64,000 bases of DNA from Priestia koreensis (GCF_001274935.1 NZ_LILC01000030.1:1-64000); one strand, 5' to 3'; positions 53,970-62,495 are shown, numbered from the stretch's first letter. The notes: generated from the sequence alone by a model not told the origin. Numbers and translations: made by a program.

Positions 53970-55883
53970 ATGGACGCAAGAGCATTAAATCAACAAAAAC
54001 CTTTAAGCAATGAGCCTTCTCAGCTAAAGACTTTTTTCGAGACGCATGGAGAGCTTGTTGCAGCACTATTTAGCGGCGTATTAATACTTGCAGGATGGAT
54101 TTTTTCAAGTCAAACGACTGCTTCTGTCATACTATTTATCTTAGCCTACGTTATTGGGGGATTCGCCAAAGCAAAGGAAGGCATTGAAGAAACAATTGAA
54201 AATAAAGAGTTAAACGTAGAGATGCTGATGATATTTGCAGCTATTGGATCAGCCATTATCGGATACTGGCTTGAGGGAGCAATGCTCATTTTCATCTTTG
54301 CCTTGAGCGGTGCGCTCGAGACTTACACAATGAATAAAAGCAATCGTGAAATTTCATCACTGATGGAAATGCAGCCCCAAGAAGCAACACGAGTGCTAGG
54401 TGATCACGAAGAAATCGTGCACGTTTCCGAACTAGCGATTGGCGATCTCATTCTTGTAAAGCCAGGTGAGCGTGTACCAGCAGATGGTGAAGTTGTTCAA
54501 GGACAAACAACGATTGATCAGGCTGCGATTACTGGTGAAGCTGTTCCTGTTACGAAACAGCTAAATGATGAGGTATTCGCTGGTACTGTGAATATTAAGG
54601 GTGCCATTACAGTTAAAATCACCAAAACAACGGAAGAAACGCTGTTTCAAAAAATTATCAATCTCGTTCAAAGTGCTCAAAGTGAAAAGTCACCTTCACA
54701 GCTTTTTATTGAACGATTTGAAGGAATCTATGTAAAGGTCGTGTTGTCAGTCGTTGCGTTAATGATGTTCATCCCTCACTACGTACTAGGCTGGAGCTGG
54801 ACTGAAACCTTCTATCGCGCGATGATTCTACTTGTTGTTGCCTCACCTTGTGCACTAGTAGCTTCCATCATGCCAGCGTCGCTTTCTGCTATTTCAAACG
54901 GTGCTCGTAAAGGAATTTTATTCAAAGGCGGTGCCCACTTAGAAAGACTGGCACACCTTGAAGCCATTGCATTCGACAAAACGGGTACACTTACACGCGG
55001 GAAGCCTGAAGTAACAGACGTAATTACACGTGATCACGTTACAGAAGAGGACTTTTTAAAAGTGATTGCATCGATCGAGCGTCAGTCAAATCACCCTTTG
55101 GCTCAATCCATTGTGCAATATGTTAAAACAAAGACAGCCAGTGATCTACAGCAGCCTGATTCTTTAGAAGATGTACCTGGATACGGCGTTATTGGTGTAC
55201 TTTCAGGTGTTGAGTGGAAGGTTGGGAAAGCGGATTTTGTTGGCAAAGAAGAAGCAATCGCCTTTCATGAAGGAATATCTGCTTCGTTGGCTGAAGATGG
55301 AAAAACAATCGTCTATGCGCGCGATGAGCACGGAATTGTCGGATTAATTGCTTTAAAGGATATTGTTCGTGAGGAAACAATTGCTGCAATTGAAGAATTA
55401 AAGGCCTCTGGCATCTTTACCGTGATGATTACAGGTGACAGCGTAAAAACCGCTGAAGCCATCTCGAATGAATGCCACGTTGATCAGTACGTAGCAGAAT
55501 GTTTACCTGAAACAAAGGTAGATGAAGTAAAAGCTTTAAAAGGAAAATTCCAAACGGTTGGAATGGTTGGAGACGGAATCAATGACGCTCCGGCGCTTGC
55601 AACCTCTCACATCGGAATTGCGATGGGAGAAGGTACAGATGTGGCTCTTGAAACAGCGGACATTGTGCTAATGAAAAACGATTTATCTAAAATAGCTGAA
55701 GCCATAAAAGTGGCTAAACGTATGAATCGTATCGTAAAGCAAAACGTTATTTTCTCGATCACCGTTATTTTGCTTTTAATTTGCTCGAACTTTCTTCAAT
55801 TCCTTGATTTACCGTTCGGCGTTATCGGACATGAAGGAAGCACCATCTTGGTCATTTTAAACGGCCTACGTTTACTAAAATAA
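53970..55883 (+). CDS. zosA: P1B-type metal-transporting ATPase ZosA
   Basis: A 637-residue heavy-metal P-type ATPase, the same length as B. subtilis ZosA and ending in the same FGVIGHEGSTILVILNGLRLLK-type tail. ZosA is a PerR-controlled zinc uptake pump used during peroxide stress. Seen are: no N-terminal metal-binding domain, SPCAL in helix 6 (about residue 293), TGE in the actuator (AITGEAVPV), the phosphorylated Asp336 in DKTGTLTRG, SNHPLAQS (about 373) and VGDGINDAPA (about 532). It starts at ATG after GGAGGG. I found no clear PerR box before it, so peroxide control here is unproven. Confidence 0.85.
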   Translation: MDARALNQQKPLSNEPSQLKTFFETHGELVAALFSGVLILAGWIFSSQTTASVILFILAYVIGGFAKAKEGIEETIENKELNVEMLMIFAAIGSAIIGYWLEGAMLIFIFALSGALETYTMNKSNREISSLMEMQPQEATRVLGDHEEIVHVSELAIGDLILVKPGERVPADGEVVQGQTTIDQAAITGEAVPVTKQLNDEVFAGTVNIKGAITVKITKTTEETLFQKIINLVQSAQSEKSPSQLFIERFEGIYVKVVLSVVALMMFIPHYVLGWSWTETFYRAMILLVVASPCALVASIMPASLSAISNGARKGILFKGGAHLERLAHLEAIAFDKTGTLTRGKPEVTDVITRDHVTEEDFLKVIASIERQSNHPLAQSIVQYVKTKTASDLQQPDSLEDVPGYGVIGVLSGVEWKVGKADFVGKEEAIAFHEGISASLAEDGKTIVYARDEHGIVGLIALKDIVREETIAAIEELKASGIFTVMITGDSVKTAEAISNECHVDQYVAECLPETKVDEVKALKGKFQTVGMVGDGINDAPALATSHIGIAMGEGTDVALETADIVLMKNDLSKIAEAIKVAKRMNRIVKQNVIFSITVILLLICSNFLQFLDLPFGVIGHEGSTILVILNGLRLLK

Positions 55884-55917
55884 ACAAAAGCTCCTACACG
55901 TGTAGGAGCTTTTGTTG
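55884..55917. terminator. Bidirectional terminator after zosA
   Basis: AAACAAAAGCTCCTACAC / GTGTAGGAGCTTTTGTT: a long, near-perfect hairpin between convergent genes. Confidence 0.9.
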
Positions 55918-55918
55918 T

Positions 55919-56026
55919 TTAATGATAGCCGTTTTGTCCGTTTTGGCTATTGCTTGTTTTATGTTTTGGTGAGCTTTTTTTATTTTGTTTCGTGTTGCTG
56001 CCGTCTTTTTTCGTATGTTTTGTCAT
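55919..56026 (-). CDS. Small basic Lys/Asn-rich protein
   Basis: A 35-residue peptide rich in Lys, Ser, Asn, Gln and His, ending NSQNGQNGYH. ATG 56026 lies eight bases after GGGGGAG, a very good ribosome site, so it is likely real. The composition is like minor spore proteins or spore coat peptides, but I do not recognise a family. It is convergent with zosA and upstream of a separate unit. Confidence 0.6.
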   Translation of the reverse strand: MTKHTKKDGSNTKQNKKSSPKHKTSNSQNGQNGYH

Positions 56027-56090
56027 TCAATGACTCCCCCTTCATGGTCTTACACATTTAATATGTCACGTATAGAGGAGAAATATCGTA

Positions 56091-56927
56091 CTAGTTTTTT
56101 CCTTGTCGACGTTTGTGACTAATGGCATTAACTTCTCCGCCGATGACAATAATCATTCCAGAAAGATAGAGCCAGACCATCATCACAATGATCCCACCAA
56201 GACTTCCATACGTAGCGGTGTAATTGGCAAAATTATTCACATAGTATGAAAAAGCCAGGGACACAAGAACCCATCCGAGCGTCGCGACAAGCGTTCCCTT
56301 CCAGATGTCTTTAATATGCAGCCCCTTTTTATTAGGAGCAAAATGATACAGAGCTAAAAACACAATAAACAAAATGGCTGCACTAATGATCCAGCGCGAA
56401 GCTGACCACAAATTCAAAAACGTACTAGAGAAACCAAGTTTTGAGAACAAGTAGACGCCAATCATTTTTCCGAAAACAGGCAGTAATAGCGCGACAATAA
56501 TAATAAAAATCATCGCCACTGTTAACAGAATCGCAACACCACGTGCCACAATAAATGACCGACTCTCTTCTACCTCGTACGCTCTATTAAAGGCTCGCAC
56601 AATGGCGTTAATGCCGTTTGAAGCTGACCATAACGTCGCAATTGCCCCAAATGACAAGAGCTGACCATTTCGAGAACCCACTACTTCGTTTAAATTATCC
56701 TCAATGTATTTCATCGTTTGCCGTGGTGCAACCTCTTCAAGCATATCCAACAAATTGGGTACGTGAAGCGGCAAAAACCCGAGGAGTGTCACAATAAAAA
56801 TTAATAACGGAAATAGTGATAACAAAAAATAGTAAGCCAGCTCTGCAGAAAGACTCGGAATTTCATCACGTAAAAACCGTCCTGCCAATTCTGCAATAAA
56901 AGGTCGTTTTCTCTTTTGTTTCGCCAT
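56091..56927 (-). CDS. yfkH: YihY/BrkB family membrane protein (YfkH)
   Basis: A 278-residue membrane protein with six predicted helices, of the YihY (once called ribonuclease BN-like) family. The conserved start is PSLSAELAYYFLLSLFPLLIFIV (about residues 25-47); also WSASNGINAIVRAFNRAYEVEESR (about 95-118) and GWVLVSLAFSYYVNNFANYTATYGSLGG (about 215-242). Function unknown; the old nuclease label is not supported. It is the last gene of a three-gene unit with YfkI and YfkJ. Confidence 0.87.
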   Translation of the reverse strand: MAKQKRKRPFIAELAGRFLRDEIPSLSAELAYYFLLSLFPLLIFIVTLLGFLPLHVPNLLDMLEEVAPRQTMKYIEDNLNEVVGSRNGQLLSFGAIATLWSASNGINAIVRAFNRAYEVEESRSFIVARGVAILLTVAMIFIIIVALLLPVFGKMIGVYLFSKLGFSSTFLNLWSASRWIISAAILFIVFLALYHFAPNKKGLHIKDIWKGTLVATLGWVLVSLAFSYYVNNFANYTATYGSLGGIIVMMVWLYLSGMIIVIGGEVNAISHKRRQGKN

Positions 56928-56942
56928 TCCCTCACCTCATTT

Positions 56943-57269
56943 TTATTCTTGTTGTTTTGACTCGGTTACCGTATGAAAGGCTTCCTTCGTTTCTTGAACA
57001 ATTTCTTTTACTTGCGGCGTTGCTGATTGTAGGTCTTTTACTTTCTGTGCCACATAAGAAATGTCCTCTGATACAGTTTCATACGTTTCCCTTAGATCAT
57101 CTACTTTTGCTTTAATGGTTGTGTATGTACCTCTTGGGTCTTTCACTGCGGCCATCACCTTGCCTGCGCCTGCTTTTGTTTGCTCTCTTGTATGCTTATC
57201 TAAAAGAGATACAGCTGCCCCTACAAGTGCTCCAATAATAATCCCTTGTCCTAGCTTATTCTTTCCCAT
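56943..57269 (-). CDS. yfkI: YtxH-domain stress protein (YfkI-like)
   Basis: A 108-residue protein with one N-terminal membrane helix (GQGIIIGALVGAAVSLL, residues 7-23), the YtxH/gas-vesicle-like start, then a long amphipathic helical tail (25-105) rich in Lys, Glu and Thr. The family is often under general-stress control. It starts at ATG 57269. It lies 20 bases after yfkJ and 15 before yfkH. Confidence 0.75.
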   Translation of the reverse strand: MGKNKLGQGIIIGALVGAAVSLLDKHTREQTKAGAGKVMAAVKDPRGTYTTIKAKVDDLRETYETVSEDISYVAQKVKDLQSATPQVKEIVQETKEAFHTVTESKQQE

Positions 57270-57289
57270 CTACCTTCACTCCTAGTTTT

Positions 57290-57775
57290 TTATTTATGGA
57301 TCTCGTCGGAAAAATGTTCATGAATGATTTCTGTTAATAAATTTGTACAGCCCTTTGTTACTAATTCGTATACTTCATCAAAATTTCCTGTAAAGTATGG
57401 ATCGGGAACGTCTTCAATTTCTGATTCGGGGACAAAATCCAAAAGACGACCAATATAGCCTGTCTTATTGAATCCTGCCATTCTGTGGAGGTTACCAATG
57501 TTTTGCGCATCCATCCCGATAATATAGTCAAATTCAGTTAAATCTTCTTTTTGTACTTGGCGGGCTTTTAAGCCGTCAAAGCTAATTTGTTTTTTTGTTA
57601 ACATTCGTTGTGTACCTTCGTGAGGAGGAGTTCCAATATGCCAATCTCCTGTTCCGGCTGAATCGATGCTAATTTTATCTTCGAGTCCTTTTTCACGAAC
57701 TAGGTGACGAAATACGGCTTCAGCCATTGGGGATCTACAAATGTTGCCTAGGCAAACAAATAAGACTTTTACCAT
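57290..57775 (-). CDS. yfkJ: Low molecular weight protein-tyrosine phosphatase YfkJ
   Basis: A 161-residue phosphatase. The P-loop C(X)5RS is VCLGNICRSPMAEAV (catalytic Cys8, Arg14), and the general-acid Asp is in DVPDPYFTGNFDEVYELV (about residue 128). It removes phosphate from protein tyrosine; B. subtilis YfkJ acts in ethanol stress resistance. It starts at ATG 57775 after GGAGAG. It is the first gene of the yfkJ-yfkI-yfkH unit. A palindrome lies just upstream. Confidence 0.92.
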   Translation of the reverse strand: MVKVLFVCLGNICRSPMAEAVFRHLVREKGLEDKISIDSAGTGDWHIGTPPHEGTQRMLTKKQISFDGLKARQVQKEDLTEFDYIIGMDAQNIGNLHRMAGFNKTGYIGRLLDFVPESEIEDVPDPYFTGNFDEVYELVTKGCTNLLTEIIHEHFSDEIHK

Positions 57776-57795
57776 AAAGTTTCTCTCCTTTTTGG

Positions 57796-57815
57796 CGTTC
57801 TATAAATATAGAACG
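57796..57815. promoter_or_regulatory. Palindrome upstream of yfkJ
   Basis: CGTTCTATAAATATAGAACG: nine-base arms with two central bases, 20 bases before the yfkJ start and next to its ribosome site. Possible operator or mRNA hairpin. Confidence 0.4.
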
Positions 57816-58002
57816 GGGGTTATTTACTTTTAACATGTAGCGATTTTTCAAAAACATCTTTACTGAAAACAGGTTTTCTTTATGAACAACATTATATACA
57901 ATCATTTGAAAAAGGGAAAATAACAGGTGGTTAAAAGAAAGGTGATTAAAAAAATCGGACGTGTTACAATAAGAAAAACTGTTCCGTGGAAGGATGAAAA
58001 AT

Positions 58003-58233
58003 TTGGACTTAACACAAAAATCGAGTGAAAATGTTGAATATATGGTAGAGGCAATCAAAGAAAAGCTTCGCATTCTAAATTTTGGTGCTGTTAAAGCTTC
58101 GCATTTTGATGAAGAAATGTATGAAGATCTTAAGTATCTTTACGATATGGTAATGCGTAAAACATCTTTCAGTCCAAGTGAAATGCAAGCAATTGCTGAA
58201 GAGTTAGGATCACTTCGTAAACAAACACAATGA
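58003..58233 (+). CDS. yfkK: YfkK, UPF0435 protein
   Basis: A 76-residue helical protein ending [18 protein letters not shown], the mark of UPF0435/YfkK. Function unknown. The start is uncertain: AAGGA touches the ATG at 57994 with no spacing but lies eight bases before the in-frame TTG at 58003, so TTG is preferred; ATG would add three residues. It is divergent from yfkJ, as in B. subtilis. Confidence 0.8.
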   Translation: MDLTQKSSENVEYMVEAIKEKLRILNFGAVKASHFDEEMYEDLKYLYDMVMRKTSFSPSEMQAIAEELGSLRKQTQ

Positions 58234-58239
58234 TAAAAG

Positions 58240-58285
58240 AACCGTTACTTCTGTTGTGATTAGCAGAGTAGCGGTTTTTATTTTG
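58240..58285 (+). terminator. Terminator after yfkK
   Basis: AACCGTTACTTCTG / CAGAGTAGCGGTT arms followed by TTTATTTTGG. Confidence 0.65.
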
Positions 58286-58292
58286 GCTTCTT

Positions 58293-58965
58293 TTCTAAAA
58301 GGATGATCTACATATGGTTGCTCTCACATCAAAAACTCTTACTCGTTCGGATCTCCGCTTCAGATTGCTTCGCTTTCCTCGGGGCGAGCGCTGAGCTTCC
58401 TCGTCGTTTCTCTCCTGCGGGATCTCAGCTGACTCACTAGTCCCGTAGGAGTCTCGCATCTTCCGTTCCTATCCTCTTGTGTGGAGATTAGGGACTTATT
58501 TATTGGGCTTTTCTTCTAAAGGACTTATACACATGTAGTTCACCTCAGATCAAAAATTATTACTCGTTCGGATTTCCGCTTCAGATTGCTTCGCTTTCCT
58601 CGGGGCGAGCGCTGAGCTTCCTCGTCGTTTCTCTCCTGCGGGATCTCAGCTGGCTCACTAGTCCCGTAGGAGTCTTCGCATCTTCCGCTCCTATCCTCTT
58701 GTGTGAAGAGTAGGGACTTATATACTTGCCTTACTTTCTAAAGGAATAATCCACATATGGTTCATCTCACATCAAAAAAGCTTACTCGTTCGGATCTCCG
58801 CTTCAGATTGCTTCGCTTTCCTCGGGGCGAGCGCTGAGCTTCCTCGTCGTTTCTCTCCTGCGGGATCTCAGCTGACTCGCTAGTCCCGTAGGAGTCTTCG
58901 CATCTTTCGCTCCTATCCTCTTGTGTGAAGAGTAGGGACTTATTTATTGGGCTTTTTTTCTAAAG
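58293..58965. repeat. Three tandem copies of a 222-bp intergenic repeat
   Basis: Units begin with TTCTAAA at 58293, 58514 and 58736, with the start of a fourth at 58958, a period of 221-222 bases. Each holds the same core (CGCTTCAGATTGCTTCGCTT, then TCGGGGCGAGCGCTGAGCTT and ATCTCAGCTG near the middle), with a few base changes between copies. The core resembles a repeat I recall scattered between genes in many Bacillaceae. It has several short inverted repeats (GAGCGCT, CAGCTGA) but no credible gene. Function unknown. Confidence 0.85.
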
Positions 58966-59170
58966 GAATAATCAACGTATGGTTAGACAAGCTTCTCGTC
59001 GTGATTAACCAAGGTGCTGTAGTGTTCTTTTTCTCGGCTCATTTTTTTCTGTCCATTCGCTCCTTTTAGCTGATTAGGAATGAAGTTGGTGATCTGTTTG
59101 AATAGTAACACTCGACTTGGTATGAATAGCGCTTACTTTTTACATATACTAAATAAAAGCTGAACTACGT
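58966..59170. other. Gap between repeats and the ade promoter
   Basis: After the start of the fourth repeat unit the similarity ends at about 58990. I see no gene, promoter or clear structure up to the ade promoter. Confidence 0.5.
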
Positions 59171-59171
59171 A

Positions 59172-59200
59172 TTGACGAGTGAAAAAAAGGTGCGTACAAT
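59172..59200 (+). promoter_or_regulatory. Promoter of ade
   Basis: TTGACG, exactly 17 bases, TACAAT. Transcription would begin near 59207, just ahead of the riboswitch. Confidence 0.8.
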
Positions 59201-59227
59201 GGAGCGAAATACCTATCAAATATTTTT

Positions 59228-59294
59228 CTCGTATAATCTTGGAAATATGGTCCAAGAGTTTCTACCAAACTGCCGTAAATAGTTGGACTACGAG
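59228..59294 (+). promoter_or_regulatory. Purine riboswitch aptamer, guanine type
   Basis: The aptamer matches the purine riboswitch: P1 CTCGT/ACGAG, the ATAATCTTGG strand, the L2 loop AATATGG, GTTTCTACC between helices, the L3 loop CCGTAAA and closing GGACTACGAG. The base that reads the ligand (position 74 in xpt) is C, in ACTA, which means guanine or hypoxanthine; adenine aptamers have T there. Confidence 0.93.
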
Positions 59295-59334
59295 GAGAGA
59301 ACTGGTATGTTTTCTTTCCATTTCTCCTCTTTTT
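59292..59334 (+). terminator. Riboswitch-controlled terminator of ade
   Basis: GAGGAGAGAACTGG pairs with CCATTTCTCCTC, followed by TTTTT. Its first three bases are shared with the 3' strand of aptamer helix P1, so aptamer and full terminator compete. Confidence 0.75.
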
Positions 59335-59373
59335 AGTCCTCTCTTTTATGTAAAAATGAAGGGAGCAATTACA

Positions 59374-61113
59374 ATGAATAAACACTTCTTACAACAACAG
59401 CTCGCAGCAGCTGATCACCGAATAAAAGCCGATCTCGTAATTAAAAATGCAAAAATTATTGATGTTTTTACTTTAAGCATCTTATCTGGTGACGTCGCGA
59501 TACATGACGGAAAGTTCGTCGGTATTGGGGAATATCAGGGGATAAACGAAATTGATGCGAATGGCCGCTATGTAAGTCCTTCCTTTATCGACAGCCACGT
59601 TCATATTGAATCATCTATGCTTATTCCAAGTGAGTTTGCAAAAGTTGTGGTGCCACATGGTGTAACAACTGTCATTACGGATCCTCATGAAATTGCGAAT
59701 GTTTCTGGAACAGCTGGCATTGAGTTTATGATTCAAAACTCCAAAGACCTTCCTTTAGAAGTATTAGTAGGCCTTCCATCTAGCGTTCCGTCCACGCCTT
59801 TTGAAAATGCTGGGGCCGTTCTTAACGCTGAACACTTAGAACCATTTTTAGCTGAAAAAAGTGTGATCGGTTTAGCAGAAGTAATGGATTATCCATCTGT
59901 GCAAAAAGGAGCAGACTCCATGCTTGATAAGCTATTAATGGCGAAAAAACATCATGCCATTATGGACGGGCACGGTGCCGGTCTTGATGCACACGGTGTA
60001 AACATTTACGCCACAGCCGGTATCAAAACAGACCATGAATGTGTCAATGCGCAGGAAGCGATGGATCGGTTGCAGCGCGGCATGTACGTTTCCATTCGCC
60101 AAGGTTCTGTAGCAAAAGACTTGCTTAATTTGCTTCCAGTCGTGAATGAACGCACAGCTCGTCGTTGTTTGTTTTGCACGGACGATAAGCATCTTGATGA
60201 TTTACTAACTGAAGGATCAGTTGATTATAACGTTCGTTTAGCTATTGAACATGGCTTAGATCCGCTTCTTTCCATTCAGTTAGCTTCTTTAAATGTGGCA
60301 GAATGCTATCAATTACAAGGGCGTGGTGCGATAGCCCCTGGTTATGAGGCAGATTTTTTATTACTTGATGACCTAGAAACCATCTCTATTCATCAAGTAT
60401 ATAAGTCAGGAGAACTTGTAGCCGAAAAAGGTGTACTTACATCGTTAAACGATCAACCTGTATTAGAAAATCCAGTATTGACTGATACGGTACATGTGAA
60501 AAATCTTACATTAGATGATCTTCGCCTTCCTGTGAAAGGGAATCGAGCTCACATCATTGGAGTAATTCCAAATAGCCTCGTCACGAATCATTTAGTAGAA
60601 AACATTCAAACAAAAAACGGTTACTTTCAGCCATCTCTCGTGGATGATCAATTGAAAATGCTTGTAGTCGAGCGTCATCACGAAACAGGTAATATCGGAA
60701 AAGGAATTGTGAAAGGTTTTCGTTTAAAAGAGGGAGCAATCGCTACAACAATTGCTCATGATTCCCATAACATCGTTGCGGTAGGAACGAATGACGAAGA
60801 TCTGCTATGTGCTATTCAAGCAATCGAGAAGATGAAAGGCGGCGTAGTCATTGTAAAAAATCAAGAAGTGTTAAGTGGATTACCCCTTCCAATTAGCGGT
60901 TTAATGTCGGACCTTCCATTCCAAGATGTTTTGGTCAACTTGAATAAGCTTCATGATGCACTTCATGAATTAGAAATCGCCGATCATTTCAATCCACTTC
61001 TGACACTATCTTTTCTAAGCTTACCGGTCATTCCACACCTCAAGCTCACTGATATGGGACTGTTTGATTTTAATCAATTCAAACATATTAAAATTGATGA
61101 AGATCTTGTGTAA
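59374..61113 (+). CDS. ade: Adenine deaminase
   Basis: A 579-residue amidohydrolase that turns adenine into hypoxanthine and ammonia in purine salvage. Seen are the metal HVHIESS motif in FIDSHVHIESSML (about residue 73), ITDPHEIANVSG (about 103), later MDGHGAGLD (about 197) and CTDDKHLDD (about 269) with its Asp, and the C-terminal domain with VGTNDEDLLCAI and GLPLPISGLMSDLP. Length and start match B. subtilis AdeC. ATG 59374 follows GGGAG; the frame runs upstream only by chance through the riboswitch. Confidence 0.93.
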   Translation: MNKHFLQQQLAAADHRIKADLVIKNAKIIDVFTLSILSGDVAIHDGKFVGIGEYQGINEIDANGRYVSPSFIDSHVHIESSMLIPSEFAKVVVPHGVTTVITDPHEIANVSGTAGIEFMIQNSKDLPLEVLVGLPSSVPSTPFENAGAVLNAEHLEPFLAEKSVIGLAEVMDYPSVQKGADSMLDKLLMAKKHHAIMDGHGAGLDAHGVNIYATAGIKTDHECVNAQEAMDRLQRGMYVSIRQGSVAKDLLNLLPVVNERTARRCLFCTDDKHLDDLLTEGSVDYNVRLAIEHGLDPLLSIQLASLNVAECYQLQGRGAIAPGYEADFLLLDDLETISIHQVYKSGELVAEKGVLTSLNDQPVLENPVLTDTVHVKNLTLDDLRLPVKGNRAHIIGVIPNSLVTNHLVENIQTKNGYFQPSLVDDQLKMLVVERHHETGNIGKGIVKGFRLKEGAIATTIAHDSHNIVAVGTNDEDLLCAIQAIEKMKGGVVIVKNQEVLSGLPLPISGLMSDLPFQDVLVNLNKLHDALHELEIADHFNPLLTLSFLSLPVIPHLKLTDMGLFDFNQFKHIKIDEDLV

Positions 61114-61127
61114 ACGTCTTTGCACAC

Positions 61128-61162
61128 AAGAGGACCTAACGAATTGTTAGGTCCTCTTCTCT
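61128..61162 (+). terminator. Terminator after ade
   Basis: AAGAGGACCTAAC / GTTAGGTCCTCTT hairpin followed by CTCTATCTT. Confidence 0.85.
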
Positions 61163-61165
61163 ATC

Positions 61166-61291
61166 TTATACGGTTGTTTTTTGTTGAACTTTCTTCGCTT
61201 TCCGACGTCTCTTAGCATAAGAAAAAGCTTCTTTTGCTAAAATAGGCAGTACAGCTTTTGCAATTCGTTTTACCACTCGGGATCTACTCAA
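61166..61291 (-). CDS. Small cationic protein, hypothetical
   Basis: A 41-residue frame with a start at TTG 61291 and AGGAG 11 bases upstream. It reads MSRSRVVKRIAKAVLPILAK and then EAFSYAKRRRKAKKVQQKTT. The middle is amphipathic and the end strongly basic, like a membrane-active or nucleic-acid-binding peptide. I do not recognise it. The long spacing and TTG make it only moderately certain. Confidence 0.45.
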   Translation of the reverse strand: MSRSRVVKRIAKAVLPILAKEAFSYAKRRRKAKKVQQKTTV

Positions 61292-61406
61292 AGCTCTTCA
61301 CACTCCTAAAATCATGTAGTTAACTATACTATACCCGTTTCTTTGTAGAAAAAAACGACTTGTTCCCTGGGGTTGCTTTATATAAACAGACGTACTGGTG
61401 GATGCG

Positions 61407-61435
61407 AAAAACCCCTCTGTTTCCAGAGGGGCTCT
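61407..61435 (-). terminator. Terminator after the CAP-domain gene
   Basis: AGCCCCTCTG / CAGAGGGGTTTTT hairpin, minus strand. Confidence 0.9.
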
Positions 61436-61451
61436 TGTTCGTTATCTCCTA

Positions 61452-62204
61452 TTATTTAGAGATAAATTCTTGTGTCCAGTAGTTTCCATCTTGTACATAT
61501 CCAACACCAATGTGAGTAAAGTTAGGATTCATAATGTTTTTACGATGACCTTCACTGTTCATCCAGCTGTTCATTACTTCATCTGGAGAAGTTTGACCTT
61601 GGGCGATGTTTTCACCTGCTGATGAATAATCTACACCAAATTTCTTCATCATATCAAATGGTGAACCGTATTTTGGTGATTGATGATCAAAGTAGTTGTT
61701 GTCTTTCATGTCCTGTGACTTCGCTTTTGCAACTTCACTTAGCTTTGAATCGATTTGTAAAGGTTTTAATCCAGCTTTTTCACGTTCTTGGTTCACTAGC
61801 TCTACAACCTTCTTCTCTGATTCACTTACAGATCCTTGTGCTTGATCAGTGTTGCTTTTTTGATCGCTTGCTTGTGATTGAGACTGATCAGATGAACCGC
61901 TTTGTGGTGCTTGTGCTTTTTCTTGTGGTTCTGCCTGTGCTTGGCCTTGAGCATTAGGCTGTGGCTCAGCTTGTGCTTGTCCCTGAGCTGTTTGTTCACC
62001 TTGTTGTGGTACTTGAATATTATATTTCTTTAAAAGCTCTTGTACGTTTGCATTTTGTGGTGCTTGTGCTTGAACGTTTTGAGCTTGATTGTCGTTTTGT
62101 TGAGGTACGTTACAGTTAGAAGCAGCACTTGCTGGTCCTTGTAGTGATAAAAATCCTAGTGACAGTACTCCCGCAGCTGTTGCAATACGAAATGTTTTCT
62201 TCAT
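61452..62204 (-). CDS. Secreted CAP/SCP-domain protein, YkwD-like
   Basis: A 250-residue exported protein. Signal peptide residues 1-27 (ends ASA); a low-complexity Gln/Ala-rich linker (about 32-125) with three near-repeats of QGQAQAEPQ type; then a CAP (SCP) domain (about 128-250) with LVNQEREKAGLKPLQ, the His in NYFDHQSPKYGSPF (about 178), GENIAQGQ, MNSWMNSEGHRKNIMNPNFTHIG (positions about 211-233) and GNYWTQEF at the end. It resembles B. subtilis YkwD. Role unknown. It starts at ATG after GGAGGTAATGTTTTACT. It has a leader of about 290 bases. Confidence 0.87.
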   Translation of the reverse strand: MKKTFRIATAAGVLSLGFLSLQGPASAASNCNVPQQNDNQAQNVQAQAPQNANVQELLKKYNIQVPQQGEQTAQGQAQAEPQPNAQGQAQAEPQEKAQAPQSGSSDQSQSQASDQKSNTDQAQGSVSESEKKVVELVNQEREKAGLKPLQIDSKLSEVAKAKSQDMKDNNYFDHQSPKYGSPFDMMKKFGVDYSSAGENIAQGQTSPDEVMNSWMNSEGHRKNIMNPNFTHIGVGYVQDGNYWTQEFISK

Positions 62205-62495
62205 AGTAAAACATTACCTCCTTGAATTTTGTAAACCTATAGGATTAGTCGGATAAAAGATTGGAAATGGACACTCAAAATTGATTTATATAGTAAATGT
62301 GTCCTACACATTTCCAAATGTGTAAGGGCAATTGAGTTTCGTTTTCCGACTGCACCTCCATCCTTTCATATTTCTATCAACCTCACAACCTGTAATTCTT
62401 TCCAACACTTTTTCGGTCATGGTGTTCTGTAGAAACGAGAAAAGTTGAGGTGTGCGTTGGCTCCTTGCCAACTACAACCACATTGTTACATGAAT
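62205..62495 (-). other. Long structured leader of the CAP-domain gene
   Basis: If transcription starts near 62495, after the -10 TATAAT at 62501-62506 (minus strand; weak -35 TTGCCA 15 bases earlier), the leader is about 290 bases long. It contains a GTTGGC/GCCAAC hairpin (62456-62472) and a triple alternating repeat AAATGTGT-ACACATTT-AAATGTGT (62295-62323). No known riboswitch class is recognised. No gene is seen. Confidence 0.45.

Noticed and set aside
58293..58965. CRISPR array
   Set aside because: The repeat period is 222 bases with near-identical sequence throughout; there are no short repeats with unique spacers and no cas genes.
59228..59294. Adenine riboswitch, as expected before adenine deaminase
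   Set aside because: The ligand-reading base is C in ACTA; adenine aptamers have T at that place.
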